A DNA stretch of 64,000 nt, from positions 43,029 through 107,028 of the forward strand of contig NZ_FCNY02000024.1 in NCBI RefSeq assembly GCF_001544575.2, read 5' to 3'. The notes under the pieces are model-generated. The model had not been told where the DNA came from, did not search any database, and saw nothing but the letters and a program-made list of their open reading frames with translations. This document shows positions 50,503 through 59,474 of the stretch, piece by piece; positions within the stretch are counted from its first letter, which is position 1; each line of letters starts with the position of its first letter. A program made the translations under genes and the position numbers. Source of the stretch: Caballeronia cordobensis. Its GTDB lineage: Bacteria > Pseudomonadota > Gammaproteobacteria > Burkholderiales > Burkholderiaceae.

Positions 50503-51978
50503 TCACTGGAACCAGTGTTCACGTGCTTTCATGATCAACGCCTTAGCGGCATCCTCTTCCATACCGGTCATTTCGACCAGTTCATCTACAGCCAGCTCCG
50601 CGAGGTCGTCGCGGGTCTGAATCTGGTGCTCGGCGAGCTTGGCCAGCAGCTCGTTGTCCATGCCGTCGAGACTCTTCAGATCGAGCGCGACGCCTTCGAC
50701 TTTCTCTTCGTTGGCGATGGCCATCGTGAGCAGCGCGTCACGCGAGCGATTACGCAGCTCGTGCACGGTGTCTTCGTCGAAGGCTTCGATTTCGAGCATT
50801 TCGTTGAGCGGCACGTAGGCGATTTCTTCGAGGCTCGTGAAGCCTTCGTCGATCAGGATGTCGGCGACTTCTTCGTCCACATCCAGACGCGCCATGAACA
50901 GCTCGCGCAACTTGCCACGCTCTTCGTTCTGTTTCAACGCCGATTCGTCCGGCGTCATGATATTGATTTGCCAGCCCGTGAGCTCGCTGGCGAGCCTGAC
51001 GTTCTGGCCGGCGCGGCCGATGGCGACCGCGAGTTCGTTCTCGTCCACGACGACGTCCATCGCGTGCTTTTCTTCATCGACGACGATGGACTGGACGGCT
51101 GCCGGCGCAAGGGCGCCGATCACGAACTGCGCGGGATCTTCCGACCATAGCACGATGTCGACGTTCTCGCCACCGAGCTCGTTGCGCACGGCCTGCACGC
51201 GCGAACCGCGGATGCCGACGCAGGTACCGATCGGGTCGATGCGCTTGTCGTAGGCGATCACCCCGATTTTCGCACGCACGCCGGGATCGCGCGCGGCGGC
51301 CTTGATTTCGAGCAGGCCCTGTTCGATTTCCGGCACTTCGAGTTCGAAGAGCTTCATCAGGAATTCGGGCGCGGTGCGCGAGAGCTCGATCTGCGGACCG
51401 CGCGCGGTGCGGTCGACCTTCGCGATGTACGCGCGCACGCGGTCGCCCACGCGCAGGTTTTCCTTCGGAATCAGCTGGTCGCGGCGCAGCAGCGCTTCCA
51501 CGCGGCCCGATTCGACGATGAAGTTGCCCTTGTCCAGGCGCTTCACCGAGCCGGTCATGATCTTTTCGCCGCGCTCGAGGAAGTCGTTCAGGATCTGCTC
51601 GCGCTCGGCGTCGCGCACCTTCTGCAGAATGACCTGCTTGGCGGCCTGCGCGCCGATGCGGCCGAATTCGATCGACGGAATCGGCTCCTCGATGAAGTCG
51701 TCGATTTGCGCGTCCGGCTTCTGCTCTTTCGCTTCGAACAGCAGGATTTCCTGATCCGGCTCCTGCAGGCCGGCCTCGTCCGGCACCACGCGCCAGCGGC
51801 GGAAAGTTTCGTGCTCGCCGCTTTCACGGTCGATCGCGACGCGGATATCCACGTCTTCCTCGAAGAGCTTCTTCGTAGCGGAAGCAAGCGCAGCTTCCAG
51901 GGCTGCGTACACGACGTCCTTGTTGACGTTCTTTTCGCGTGCCAGCGCATCCGCCAGCATCAGTACTTCGCGACTCAT
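50503..51978 (-). CDS. nusA: Transcription termination/antitermination protein NusA
   Basis: 491 residues. It binds RNA polymerase and nascent RNA in pausing, termination and antitermination. N-terminal polymerase-binding domain (about 1-125), S1 domain (about 130-200), two KH domains (about 230-350; GIRGSRVQAVRNELGGE marks KH1), and two C-terminal acidic repeats (about 365-491). The start overlaps the rimP stop by four bases (ATGA), showing tight coupling. Confidence 0.97.
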   Translation of the reverse strand: MSREVLMLADALAREKNVNKDVVYAALEAALASATKKLFEEDVDIRVAIDRESGEHETFRRWRVVPDEAGLQEPDQEILLFEAKEQKPDAQIDDFIEEPIPSIEFGRIGAQAAKQVILQKVRDAEREQILNDFLERGEKIMTGSVKRLDKGNFIVESGRVEALLRRDQLIPKENLRVGDRVRAYIAKVDRTARGPQIELSRTAPEFLMKLFELEVPEIEQGLLEIKAAARDPGVRAKIGVIAYDKRIDPIGTCVGIRGSRVQAVRNELGGENVDIVLWSEDPAQFVIGALAPAAVQSIVVDEEKHAMDVVVDENELAVAIGRAGQNVRLASELTGWQINIMTPDESALKQNEERGKLRELFMARLDVDEEVADILIDEGFTSLEEIAYVPLNEMLEIEAFDEDTVHELRNRSRDALLTMAIANEEKVEGVALDLKSLDGMDNELLAKLAEHQIQTRDDLAELAVDELVEMTGMEEDAAKALIMKAREHWFQ

Positions 51979-52433
51979 TGTTTGCGGCTCCTAAAGTCAA
52001 CCTTGGGGACGAGACGAGCTTTATCGAGGTCCGCGAGCGTGAAATCCAGCATCGCGGCGCCGTCCTTCCCTTCAAATTCCAATCCGATCTTGTCGCCTTC
52101 GGGGGCGTGCAGGATGCCGCGGAACGATTTGCGTCCGTCCAGCGGCTTTTTCAATGTAATGGAGACTTCGCTTCCCGCGAAGCGCTCGAAATCGGCGAGC
52201 TTCTTGAGCGGGCGGTCGAGCCCCGGCGACGAAACCTCGAGCCGGTCGTAGTCGATGTTCTCGACTTCGAGCAGGTATTGGAGCTGGCGCGTGACCTTCT
52301 CGCAGTCTTCGATGGCGATACCGGCCGGCTGGTCGATATACACACGCAACATGCCGCCTCCCGAACGCTCGAGATCGACAAGCTCGTAGCCCAGGCCCGA
52401 GACCGTGGTTTCTATCAATTCCGTCAGTTGCAC
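51975..52433 (-). CDS. rimP: Ribosome maturation factor RimP
   Basis: 152 residues from GTG 52433. It assists early 30S assembly. The N-terminal domain (about 1-85) has LGYELVDLERSGGGMLRVYI and VSSPGLDRPLKKLADFERF, the family motif; a C-terminal SH3-like domain follows. First gene of the rimP-nusA-infB-rbfA-truB operon. Its promoter must lie between 52434 and the rluB terminator at 52539. Confidence 0.95.
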   Translation of the reverse strand: MQLTELIETTVSGLGYELVDLERSGGGMLRVYIDQPAGIAIEDCEKVTRQLQYLLEVENIDYDRLEVSSPGLDRPLKKLADFERFAGSEVSITLKKPLDGRKSFRGILHAPEGDKIGLEFEGKDGAAMLDFTLADLDKARLVPKVDFRSRKQ

Positions 52434-52538
52434 AGTAACTCCAAGGTGTTCGCGCGCTCCACGCCGAAAACACCTGCGGGCGAGCGCCTCTCATGCGGGC
52501 GCGCACCCCTCTCTCCCGAGATGCCGAACCGAAAAGCC

Positions 52539-52569
52539 AAAAAAAAATGGGCGCAACGCCCATCTTTTT
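52539..52569 (-). terminator. Terminator between rluB and rimP
   Basis: ATGGGCG/CGCCCAT stem with a 3-base loop. On the minus strand it is followed by eight or more T residues; the plus strand has CTTTTT. It separates scpB-rluB transcription from the rimP operon. The rest of 52434-52824 holds no gene, only the rimP promoter region and the rluB trailer. Confidence 0.85.
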
Positions 52570-52824
52570 CAACCGAGATCGCACTCAGGGCAGAAAGAAA
52601 ACTACGTGCCCAGCGACTTCATGATTTTAGCCATTTTTCAGGATAAACGCAAACGTAAAGCGCGCTTTCGAGCCTGTTGAAGCCCGTTTCGCACCAATTC
52701 CGCCTGCGTGGTCCCCGAACCGAAGCGCACGATTTTGCACCGCCGAAAGCGCGGCCGGGCGGGTTGCTTCGCCCAAACCCTGCTTCACGGCAGCTTTTTT
52801 GCACTTCGTACGCTTCCCGTTCGC

Positions 52825-54714
52825 TCAACGACCGCGCGAGCGATTACGCGCGCCGCGGCCTGCGCCGGCCTTGCCCTGCCCCGCGCCTTGCTGCGCGCCG
52901 CCCTGACGATTGCCACGCTGCGCGTTGCCGCCGGCCGTGCGCTTGCCCGCACCGCCGCCCATGCCCTGCGGCGCGCCTTGCGGGCGGGCGCCGCGCGGGG
53001 CCGGACGGGCGCCATTCGCACGATTGCCGTTCGGTTCGTTGCCGATGCGGTTGCCGTTCGGTTCGCGTCCGCCGCGACGGCCCGTGCCGCCGGCGTTGCC
53101 GGGACCTGCATTGCCGCCCCCGAAACCGCCCATGCCGCCCAGTCCGAAGCTGCCCGGCATGCCGCCGCCCGGCTGACCGCGCCGGCCGCCGCGTCCCGGC
53201 GTCTGCTGCGTCATGCGCGAATGCGAACTCAGCACCGGCTCGCGCGTGATGAAGCCCATCGACGTCTGCATCGGATCGGGTTGCACGCGCGGCGCGGCGC
53301 TGCGTCCGCCCTTCTCGGCCGTGGGCACTTTCAGCCCGACCGATTCCAGCAGGCTGCGCACCTGATTGTCTTCGAGCTCTTCCCAGCGGCCGCGCTTGAG
53401 TCCGCGCGGCAGGGCGATCGGACCGTGACGCGTGCGGATCAGCCGGCTCACCATGAGTCCTGCCGCTTCGAACATGCGGCGCACTTCGCGATTGCGGCCT
53501 TCCGCCAGCGCGACGTGATACCAGTGATTCGTGCCCTCGCCGCCGCCGTCCTGGATACGCAGGAAGTTTGCGGGACCGTCGTCGAGTTCGACGCCTTTCA
53601 GCAATTTCTGCTTCATCGCTTCCGACAACTGGCCGACCACACGCACCGCGTATTCACGCTCGACGCTGTAGCGCGGATGCATGAAGCGGTTCGCCAGATC
53701 GCCCGAGGTCGTGAGCAGCAGCAGGCCTTCGGTGTTGAAGTCGAGACGCCCGACCGCGAGCCACTTGGCGGTTTTCATCGACGGCAGCTTGTCGAACACG
53801 GACGGACGGCCTTCCGGGTCCGCATGGCTGACGATCTCGCCCGTCGGCTTGTGATACAGCAGGATGCGCGGCGGCTTGCTCGCGAGCTTGCGCTTGAGCG
53901 GCTTGCCGTTGATGCGCACCTGGTCCGTCGGCATGATGCGCTGGCCGATGTGCGCCGGCTCGCCATTCACCGATACCCGCCCGGCGATGATCAGTTCTTC
54001 CATGTCGCGGCGCGAGCCCATGCCCGCGTCGGCGAGCACCTTGTGCAGCTTCGGCGCGTCTTCGTCCGGTTCCAGCACGCGCTTTTGCTGGGGCGCATTG
54101 CGGCCACGGCGCAGCATCGGCGCGCGCACGCCGCCCGAGCCGTTGTCGGCGTCGAAGGCGGGCGAGGTCACGTAGGCGAAGACATCGTCGACGGCGGCGT
54201 GCGCGGCGCTCTCGACCGTCGCGGGGCCCGCGTCGTTGCGCTTGCCGCCGCGCTTTTGCTGCGCGCTCTTGCGCTGTCCGCCTTCGCGGGGCGCGGGCGC
54301 GGCGGCCTGCGCCACGGCTTCGTCGGGTGCGCCGGCGCCGGCCTCGGCGGCCTCGGGGCGCGCGTTCTTGCGGCCACGCGGATTCGCGCCTTCGCTCTTG
54401 CGCGTCCGTGCGTTCGGATCCTTGCGCGGCGTGCGCACCTGCGCGGCGACGACGCCATCGGGCGGCGTCTCGTTCACCGCGCCCGGAGCCGCGGGTTCGC
54501 CCTCGCCGCCCTTGGTCTTTGCGACAGCGCGTCGCCGCGCGATCAGGCTGCGCGGTCCGCGGCGCAGTCCGCGACGCGGACGGTCATCGCCCTCGCCGCC
54601 TTCCTCGGTGCGATCGGTGCGCGTGCGTTCGCCGGCGTCGGCCGACTCAGGGGCGTCCGCGGCGTGCACGGGGCGCGCGGATTCGGGCGAATCGCTGTCG
54701 TGGGAGTGTGTCAA
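52825..54714 (-). CDS. rluB: 23S rRNA pseudouridine-2605 synthase RluB, with long disordered extensions
   Basis: 629 residues from TTG 54714 (GAGG just upstream); E. coli RluB has about 290. The S4 RNA-binding domain is at about 220-268 (KLHKVLADAGMGSRRDMEEL). The catalytic domain is at about 280-450, with the active-site Asp325 in VGRLDFNTEGLLLLT. Residues 1-215 are charged and low-complexity. Residues 500-629 are Gly/Arg/Asn-rich, with many RGG-like and two EPNGNR units. The core modifies U2605 in 23S rRNA; the tails probably bind RNA nonspecifically. It follows scpB by 131 bases. Confidence 0.94.
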   Translation of the reverse strand: MTHSHDSDSPESARPVHAADAPESADAGERTRTDRTEEGGEGDDRPRRGLRRGPRSLIARRRAVAKTKGGEGEPAAPGAVNETPPDGVVAAQVRTPRKDPNARTRKSEGANPRGRKNARPEAAEAGAGAPDEAVAQAAAPAPREGGQRKSAQQKRGGKRNDAGPATVESAAHAAVDDVFAYVTSPAFDADNGSGGVRAPMLRRGRNAPQQKRVLEPDEDAPKLHKVLADAGMGSRRDMEELIIAGRVSVNGEPAHIGQRIMPTDQVRINGKPLKRKLASKPPRILLYHKPTGEIVSHADPEGRPSVFDKLPSMKTAKWLAVGRLDFNTEGLLLLTTSGDLANRFMHPRYSVEREYAVRVVGQLSEAMKQKLLKGVELDDGPANFLRIQDGGGEGTNHWYHVALAEGRNREVRRMFEAAGLMVSRLIRTRHGPIALPRGLKRGRWEELEDNQVRSLLESVGLKVPTAEKGGRSAAPRVQPDPMQTSMGFITREPVLSSHSRMTQQTPGRGGRRGQPGGGMPGSFGLGGMGGFGGGNAGPGNAGGTGRRGGREPNGNRIGNEPNGNRANGARPAPRGARPQGAPQGMGGGAGKRTAGGNAQRGNRQGGAQQGAGQGKAGAGRGARNRSRGR

Positions 54715-54845
54715 AACAACCTCAAATGTCGAATCGCGCGCCCGTCGCGGGCGCGTCTAAAAATCCGCTGATCGCACCGGCTGGTCGTCTCGAAATGATC
54801 TTTATGGAGAGCCGGTTTGCGAAATCAGGGGCCATGCAATCTGCG

Positions 54846-55829
54846 TCAGGCGCGGCGCGCCCTCGGTTCTTCGGAGTCGTCGTCCAGTTCGTCGTCGTTC
54901 GATGGACTCGTGTCTTCCTGCTCTTCACGCGGCATCGGCATGGGCGCGGCCTGCGCCTCATGCACGTCGGGCGCATCTTGCGCGGCGCTCGACGGTTGCG
55001 CGTGAATCCCGGTTGGCAATGCGGCGCGCTCATCCTGCGCGTGCGCATGTTCCGATCCGGGCGTGTCCTGCGGTTCTTCTGTCTCTTCTTGGTCGGCGGC
55101 AATCGCAACGGCCATGCTCGTACCGCGCTGATCGCTGTCGGGCGTCGCGGCTTCGGCCGGCGCAACCGCCTCGAGAGCGTTGACCTGCGCGGCGGCGTCG
55201 CGTTCCCCAACGGCCGGCGTTTCCTGCGGCTCGCTCGCCACGGGTTGCGCATCCCCCGCCACGCTGTCGGGGAATTCGATCGAATGCTGCGCGAGCAACG
55301 ATGCTTCCAGTTGCGCCGACGGATTGTCCAGCGCGGGCAGCTCGTCGAGCGCGGTCAGGCCGAGGTCGTCGAGGAACTGCTTGGTCGTCGCGTAGAGCGC
55401 CGGGCGGCCCGGCACGTCGCGATGACCGATCACTTCGATCCAGCCACGGTCTTCGAGCTGCTTCACGACCTGCGTGTTGACCGTCACGCCGCGAATCTCT
55501 TCGATATCGCCCCGCGTTACCGGCTGCCGATACGCAATGATCGCCAGCGTTTCGAGTACGGCCCGCGAATACTTGGGCGGCTTCTCCGGATGCAGCCGGT
55601 CGAGATAGGTCCGCATCGCGGGCTTGCTCTGAAAGCGCCAGCCCGAAGCGAGCGCCACCAGTTCCACGCCGCGGCCCGACCAGTCGGCCTTGAGCGCTTC
55701 GAGCAGCGCGCGCACGGTATCCGCCGAAATGTCGTCGGCGAAGAGCTTGCGCAATTCATTCAGCCTGAGCGGTTCCTGCGCGCAGATCAAAGCAGTCTCG
55801 AGGACGATCTTCGCCTCTTGGGTATTCAT
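54846..55829 (-). CDS. scpB: Segregation and condensation protein B
   Basis: 327 residues; the core of about 180 residues matches ScpB. It has two winged-helix domains that bind ScpA in the SMC condensin complex: AKIVLETALICAQEPLRLNE, RAVLETLAIIAYRQPVTRGDI and ALYATTKQFLDDLGL. Residues about 185-327 form an acidic, Ala/Glu/Asp-rich tail found in betaproteobacterial versions but absent from the Bacillus protein. It sits upstream of rluB on the same strand, as in many bacteria. Confidence 0.94.
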   Translation of the reverse strand: MNTQEAKIVLETALICAQEPLRLNELRKLFADDISADTVRALLEALKADWSGRGVELVALASGWRFQSKPAMRTYLDRLHPEKPPKYSRAVLETLAIIAYRQPVTRGDIEEIRGVTVNTQVVKQLEDRGWIEVIGHRDVPGRPALYATTKQFLDDLGLTALDELPALDNPSAQLEASLLAQHSIEFPDSVAGDAQPVASEPQETPAVGERDAAAQVNALEAVAPAEAATPDSDQRGTSMAVAIAADQEETEEPQDTPGSEHAHAQDERAALPTGIHAQPSSAAQDAPDVHEAQAAPMPMPREEQEDTSPSNDDELDDDSEEPRARRA

Positions 55830-56182
55830 GCAGCTTGAGTCAACCCTGTATGGTCAATGATTCAATTCAAAACGAGCTTGCGCGGGACCGAACGCAACCA
55901 AAATGGTGCGAACGATAAAACTGGACGCGGAGTTTCAAGACGCGCTCGCCCGATTGTAATCGGTCATATTGATTGGGAGCACGCACCGGGGAGAGGCGTA
56001 TCGGGCGATCGGTGAGCGAATCGCGGGGCCACCCCAGCCGGACGAGGTGGCGCTTTCATAGGCGAAAGCGCGTGACTGAGCGCCATATTACGCAAAAACA
56101 ACCGGGGCGTAAAGGTGATCGATTGATCACGCCCGGGCTCACTCGACGCCAGCTCCGCATGCCTGACGCCGAGCAGTGAGTT
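55830..56182. other. 353-base intergenic region between the aminotransferase and scpB
   Basis: No gene is seen. GTGATC/GATCAC around GATT, near 56114-56130, forms a hairpin inside a larger GGGCGT...ACGCCC pairing, possibly the aminotransferase terminator. The scpB promoter must be in the left part. Confidence 0.5.
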
Positions 56183-57424
56183 TCAGGCGGCGGCGCGCGA
56201 CGCCAGGAAGCGCCGCAGACGCTCGACGCCAGCGTCGAGCCGCGCGGGGTCGCACGCGTAGCACCAGCGCACGAAGCCTTCGCCCTCCGGACCGAACGCG
56301 CTGCCCGGCGCGAGCCCGAGACCGGCTTTGCGCACGAGCGCCTTGCACAGGTCGAGACTGTTTCGCGCTCCCGGCAGCGAAAAGAACACGTACATCGCGC
56401 CGTCGGGGGCGCGCACATCGACGCCGTCGATCGTCTGCAAGGCCTTCACGAGATGATCGCGACTCGCGCGCAGATCGGCGACGAGCGCCTCTGTGAAACG
56501 CCCGCCTTCCTCGACCGCGACGACGCCCGCCTGCTGCACGAACGACGGCGCGCACGAGGTGTTGTATTCGACGAGCTTGCCGAGATCGTCCATCAGTTGC
56601 GTCGGCGCGACGAGCCAGCCGAGCCGCCAGCCCGTCATGAGCCACGCCTTCGAGAACGAATTCACCGCGATCACGCGTTCGTCGCGCGCGGCGAGATCGA
56701 GAAAGGACGGCGCCGCCTGGCCGGGCGCGCCGTCGCCGTAATACAGGCGTTCGTAGACCTCGTCGGCGACGATCCAGATGCCATGACGCCGGCAATGGTC
56801 GAGCACGATGCGCTGCTCGTCGCGCGTCATCGTCCAGCCGGTCGGGTTGTTCGGCGAGTTGATCATCAGCATGCGCGTGCCCGGCGTGAGCGCGGCGAGC
56901 AGGCGTTCGAGATCGAGCGTCCAGCCGCGCGGGCCGTAGTCGAGCGCAACCGTGTCGACGCTCGCGCCCAGAATCTTCGGGATCTCGACAAGGTTCGGCC
57001 ACAGCGGCGTCACCGCGACGACGCGATCGCCCGCGCTCGCGACGAGTTGCGCGGCGAGCATCAGCGCGTTCACGCCGGCGCTCGTCACGGCGATGTGCTC
57101 ACGCCCGGTCGGGCCGTGCAGCGCGCTCACGTAACGGGCGAGCGCATCGCGCAGCGGCGCGATGCCGAGATTGTGCGTGTAGAAGGTCGCGCCGTCGGCG
57201 AGCGCGCGGCTCGCGGCATCGCGAATGAACTGCGGCGTCACGCGATCGGATTCGCCGAACCAGAAAGGCAGCACGTCCGCAATGCCGAAGCCCGCGTTCG
57301 CGACCTCGCGGATTTGCGACGGCCGCAGCGCGCGCACGGCGTCGCGCGCATTCGGCGCACCCGCTCCGTGGGCGCCCGCCAGTTGGCTCAGTTCGCTGAT
57401 CACCGCCCCTTCCGATTCACTCAT
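56183..57424 (-). CDS. Pyridoxal-phosphate aminotransferase, class I/II
   Basis: 413 residues. Fold-type I aminotransferase. The Schiff-base lysine is in NSFSKAWLMTGWRLGW (about residue 250), the phosphate-binding Arg is in the same segment, and MLMINSPNNPTGWTM and VADEVYERLYY carry the conserved Asn and Asp-Tyr residues. MYVFFSLPG is near the C-terminus. The specific amino donor is unclear; resemblance is to aspartate/tyrosine-type enzymes. It is 72 bases after a LysR regulator gene on the same strand and may be cotranscribed with it. Confidence 0.9.
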   Translation of the reverse strand: MSESEGAVISELSQLAGAHGAGAPNARDAVRALRPSQIREVANAGFGIADVLPFWFGESDRVTPQFIRDAASRALADGATFYTHNLGIAPLRDALARYVSALHGPTGREHIAVTSAGVNALMLAAQLVASAGDRVVAVTPLWPNLVEIPKILGASVDTVALDYGPRGWTLDLERLLAALTPGTRMLMINSPNNPTGWTMTRDEQRIVLDHCRRHGIWIVADEVYERLYYGDGAPGQAAPSFLDLAARDERVIAVNSFSKAWLMTGWRLGWLVAPTQLMDDLGKLVEYNTSCAPSFVQQAGVVAVEEGGRFTEALVADLRASRDHLVKALQTIDGVDVRAPDGAMYVFFSLPGARNSLDLCKALVRKAGLGLAPGSAFGPEGEGFVRWCYACDPARLDAGVERLRRFLASRAAA

Positions 57425-57496
57425 CGCCGGCCCCGTCGACTTGTCTAAAAAATGAAGTCTAACGCGCGCGCCCTCTTTTCGAGATGTGAAGACGCG

Positions 57497-58411
57497 TCAT
57501 TCGAGGTCTTCCGCACGTCTCGGCAGTGACGCGATCAGCGACCAGACGGACTCCGCCGCGGGCGAGAGCGAGCGATCCCGCCGCCGCACGAGCTCCACGG
57601 TGCGCTCGGCGCGCGGCTCGATCGGCAGCGCGACGAGGGACGATTCCGCCGGAAGCGGCAGCGCGAGCCACGGCAGAACGCTCACGCCGACGCCCGCCTC
57701 GACGAGCCCGAATACCGTCGCCGAATGCCCGAGTTCCTGCACGACCTGCGCTTCGACGCCGTGCTCCTGCATGACGGCGTCGATGATCGGCCGGCTGCCG
57801 GACGCATGATCGAGCATCACGAGGCGCTCGCCGGCGAGCGCTTCCCACGGGACCGCCGTTTCGCGCCCGAGCGGATGATCGCGCCGCGCCACGAGACAGA
57901 AGGAATCCGTCATCACGGGTTCGCCGTGCAATTCATCCGATGAAAACGGGCCGATCACGACGCCGAAATCGACCTCGCCGGATTTCACCTTGCGCAGGAC
58001 ATCGGATTGCACGTCGTCGCGCAGGCTTAGCGTCACGAGCGGAAATTGCCGCATGCAGGATGCAATAACGCGCGGCATCAGCCGGCAGGCCACCGTCGGG
58101 CTCGCCGCGACGATCACGCGTCCGCGCCGCTGCTGGCTCAGATCGCGCACTTCGCGCAGCGCTTCGTCGAGGTCGGCCAGAAGGCGCGATACGGTGCCGA
58201 CGAGGTTCAGGCCGACGTCGGTCAGTTGCACCTCGCGCGTGGTCCGGTCGATGAGCTTCAGGCCCATCTCGCCTTCCAGTTCGCGCACGCACCGGCTGAC
58301 GGCCGACTGGGTGAGACCGATCTCGTCGCCCGCGCGACTGAAGCTGCGCAGCCTGGAAACTTCGATGAAGACGCGCAGTTGCCGCAGCGTCACGTTAAAA
58401 GGCGCGTTCAT
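57497..58411 (-). CDS. LysR-family transcriptional regulator
   Basis: 304 residues. The N-terminal winged helix (about 5-65) is VTLRQLRVFIEVSRLRSFSRA, then GLTQSAVSRCVRELEGEMG and LIDRTTREVQLTDVG, canonical for LysR. The periplasmic-binding-like effector domain (about 95-300) begins GRVIVAASPTVACRL. LysR genes are usually divergent from their target; here the downstream aminotransferase is on the same strand, which suggests an autoregulated two-gene transcript. Confidence 0.92.
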   Translation of the reverse strand: MNAPFNVTLRQLRVFIEVSRLRSFSRAGDEIGLTQSAVSRCVRELEGEMGLKLIDRTTREVQLTDVGLNLVGTVSRLLADLDEALREVRDLSQQRRGRVIVAASPTVACRLMPRVIASCMRQFPLVTLSLRDDVQSDVLRKVKSGEVDFGVVIGPFSSDELHGEPVMTDSFCLVARRDHPLGRETAVPWEALAGERLVMLDHASGSRPIIDAVMQEHGVEAQVVQELGHSATVFGLVEAGVGVSVLPWLALPLPAESSLVALPIEPRAERTVELVRRRDRSLSPAAESVWSLIASLPRRAEDLE

Positions 58412-58824
58412 TCGGAATGTTCATCAATGACACTGCTCTATGAGAAATCGTAACAGAGAAATGATCCGACTTGAGGCGCGAACGTACGTTTCGCTGCAGT
58501 GCAGCAGATTGCGGAAACGCACGTCAGATGGGCCTATTGCACTTGATTGGTGATTGTCCCGATTTCTTAATCAGTCTGTTTCGGGTCTGATACGGGCCAT
58601 GCTGGCATCGCGTCAGCCTACTGCCATGCGGGTCTCCCGGATTTCGCGACATGCATGGCACGGTTCTCGCATTTCATTGCGCACAGAAGTCGGAGTCAAA
58701 CGCGGTTACATCGAACAACGTCCGCCGCAACCGCTCCGGCCTTCCCTGGTATTCGTTCATCGGATTCCGACCAGAGTGCGCGGCGCGGGGCAGCGCACCG
58801 GGGTTAGCTTCGCTGAGGTGAGAT
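58412..58824. other. 413-base divergent region with short palindromes
   Basis: The region lies between the LysR gene (minus) and the DUF4096 gene (plus). AACGTACGTT at 58481-58490 is a perfect palindrome, and GCTGCA-G-TGCAGC at 58493-58505 is another. No gene is recognised. These may be regulator sites for either neighbour. Confidence 0.45.
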
Positions 58825-59226
58825 ATGGTGCTGTTCGACGATTTGAGAGATAACGAGTGGGCGCTGGTTGAGGCATTGTTTTGTGCCGAGCCGGCCCGTA
58901 GCGAACGGCGTGGACGTCCGCGCGTCGAGGCGCGCGCCGTGGTCAACGCGGTTCTGTGGGTATTGTCGACGGGCGAAGGCTGGTCGAAGCTGCCCGGGCG
59001 GTATCCTTCGCCCCCGACCTGCCGCCGTCGCTTCGACGAATGGCAGGCGGACGGCACGCTGGCCGAGATCGTGAAGCGCCTTTCCAGCAACGGCCGCGAG
59101 GTGTCGCTGCGCGGGCGCATCGGATCGAGCGCCGCGAAGCCGCCTGCGCCGCCGAGCCGCGACCGCCTGCGTGGCGCTTTCTGGACCAACCCGGAATCCT
59201 GGCGCGCACCGGCCAAGATGGCCTGA
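58825..59226 (+). CDS. Orphan IS5-type DUF4096 protein (transposase N-terminal domain only)
   Basis: 133 residues, with GAGGTGA upstream of ATG 58825. Residues about 5-88 match the IS5 N-terminal domain: DLRDNEWALVEALFCAE, RGRPRVEARAVVNAVLWVL, and CRRRFDEWQADGTL. The DDE catalytic domain is absent and the tail (PPAPPSRDRLRGAFW region) is unique. It is clearly homologous to the protein at 28768-29172 but only moderately similar, so it is not a recent copy. No terminal repeats flank it. A domesticated DNA-binding role is possible. Confidence 0.8.
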   Translation: MVLFDDLRDNEWALVEALFCAEPARSERRGRPRVEARAVVNAVLWVLSTGEGWSKLPGRYPSPPTCRRRFDEWQADGTLAEIVKRLSSNGREVSLRGRIGSSAAKPPAPPSRDRLRGAFWTNPESWRAPAKMA

Positions 59227-59246
59227 GTGATTTCGCTTGCAGCACC

Positions 59247-59268
59247 GAGACCGGCGCTCGCCGGTCTC
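59247..59268. other. Hairpin after the DUF4096 gene
   Basis: GAGACCGGCG pairs perfectly with CGCCGGTCTC across CT, 20 bases after the stop codon. No T tail follows, so it is at best a weak terminator. Confidence 0.5.
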
Positions 59269-59474
59269 GCTCGACATGTCAGTTCTCGTGTGGGCCGCGG
59301 CCTGCGCGCATCTCCACTTATTCCGCACGACGCGCCCGGTCACGCTTTAACACAGCGGCGCGCCGCGCGTCCTGCACGAAACAACTCTTTACCATTCCTT
59401 ACAGCGCCCTGGCGGCTCGAAGCTTAGCGTGGTGGTGATCGAACAAGCCTCACAAAGGCTTCGAGGATTTCGCC

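Noticed and set aside
48409..51150. 913-codon plus-strand frame
   Set aside because: Antisense to infB and nusA; Arg/Leu/Phe-rich low-complexity translation.
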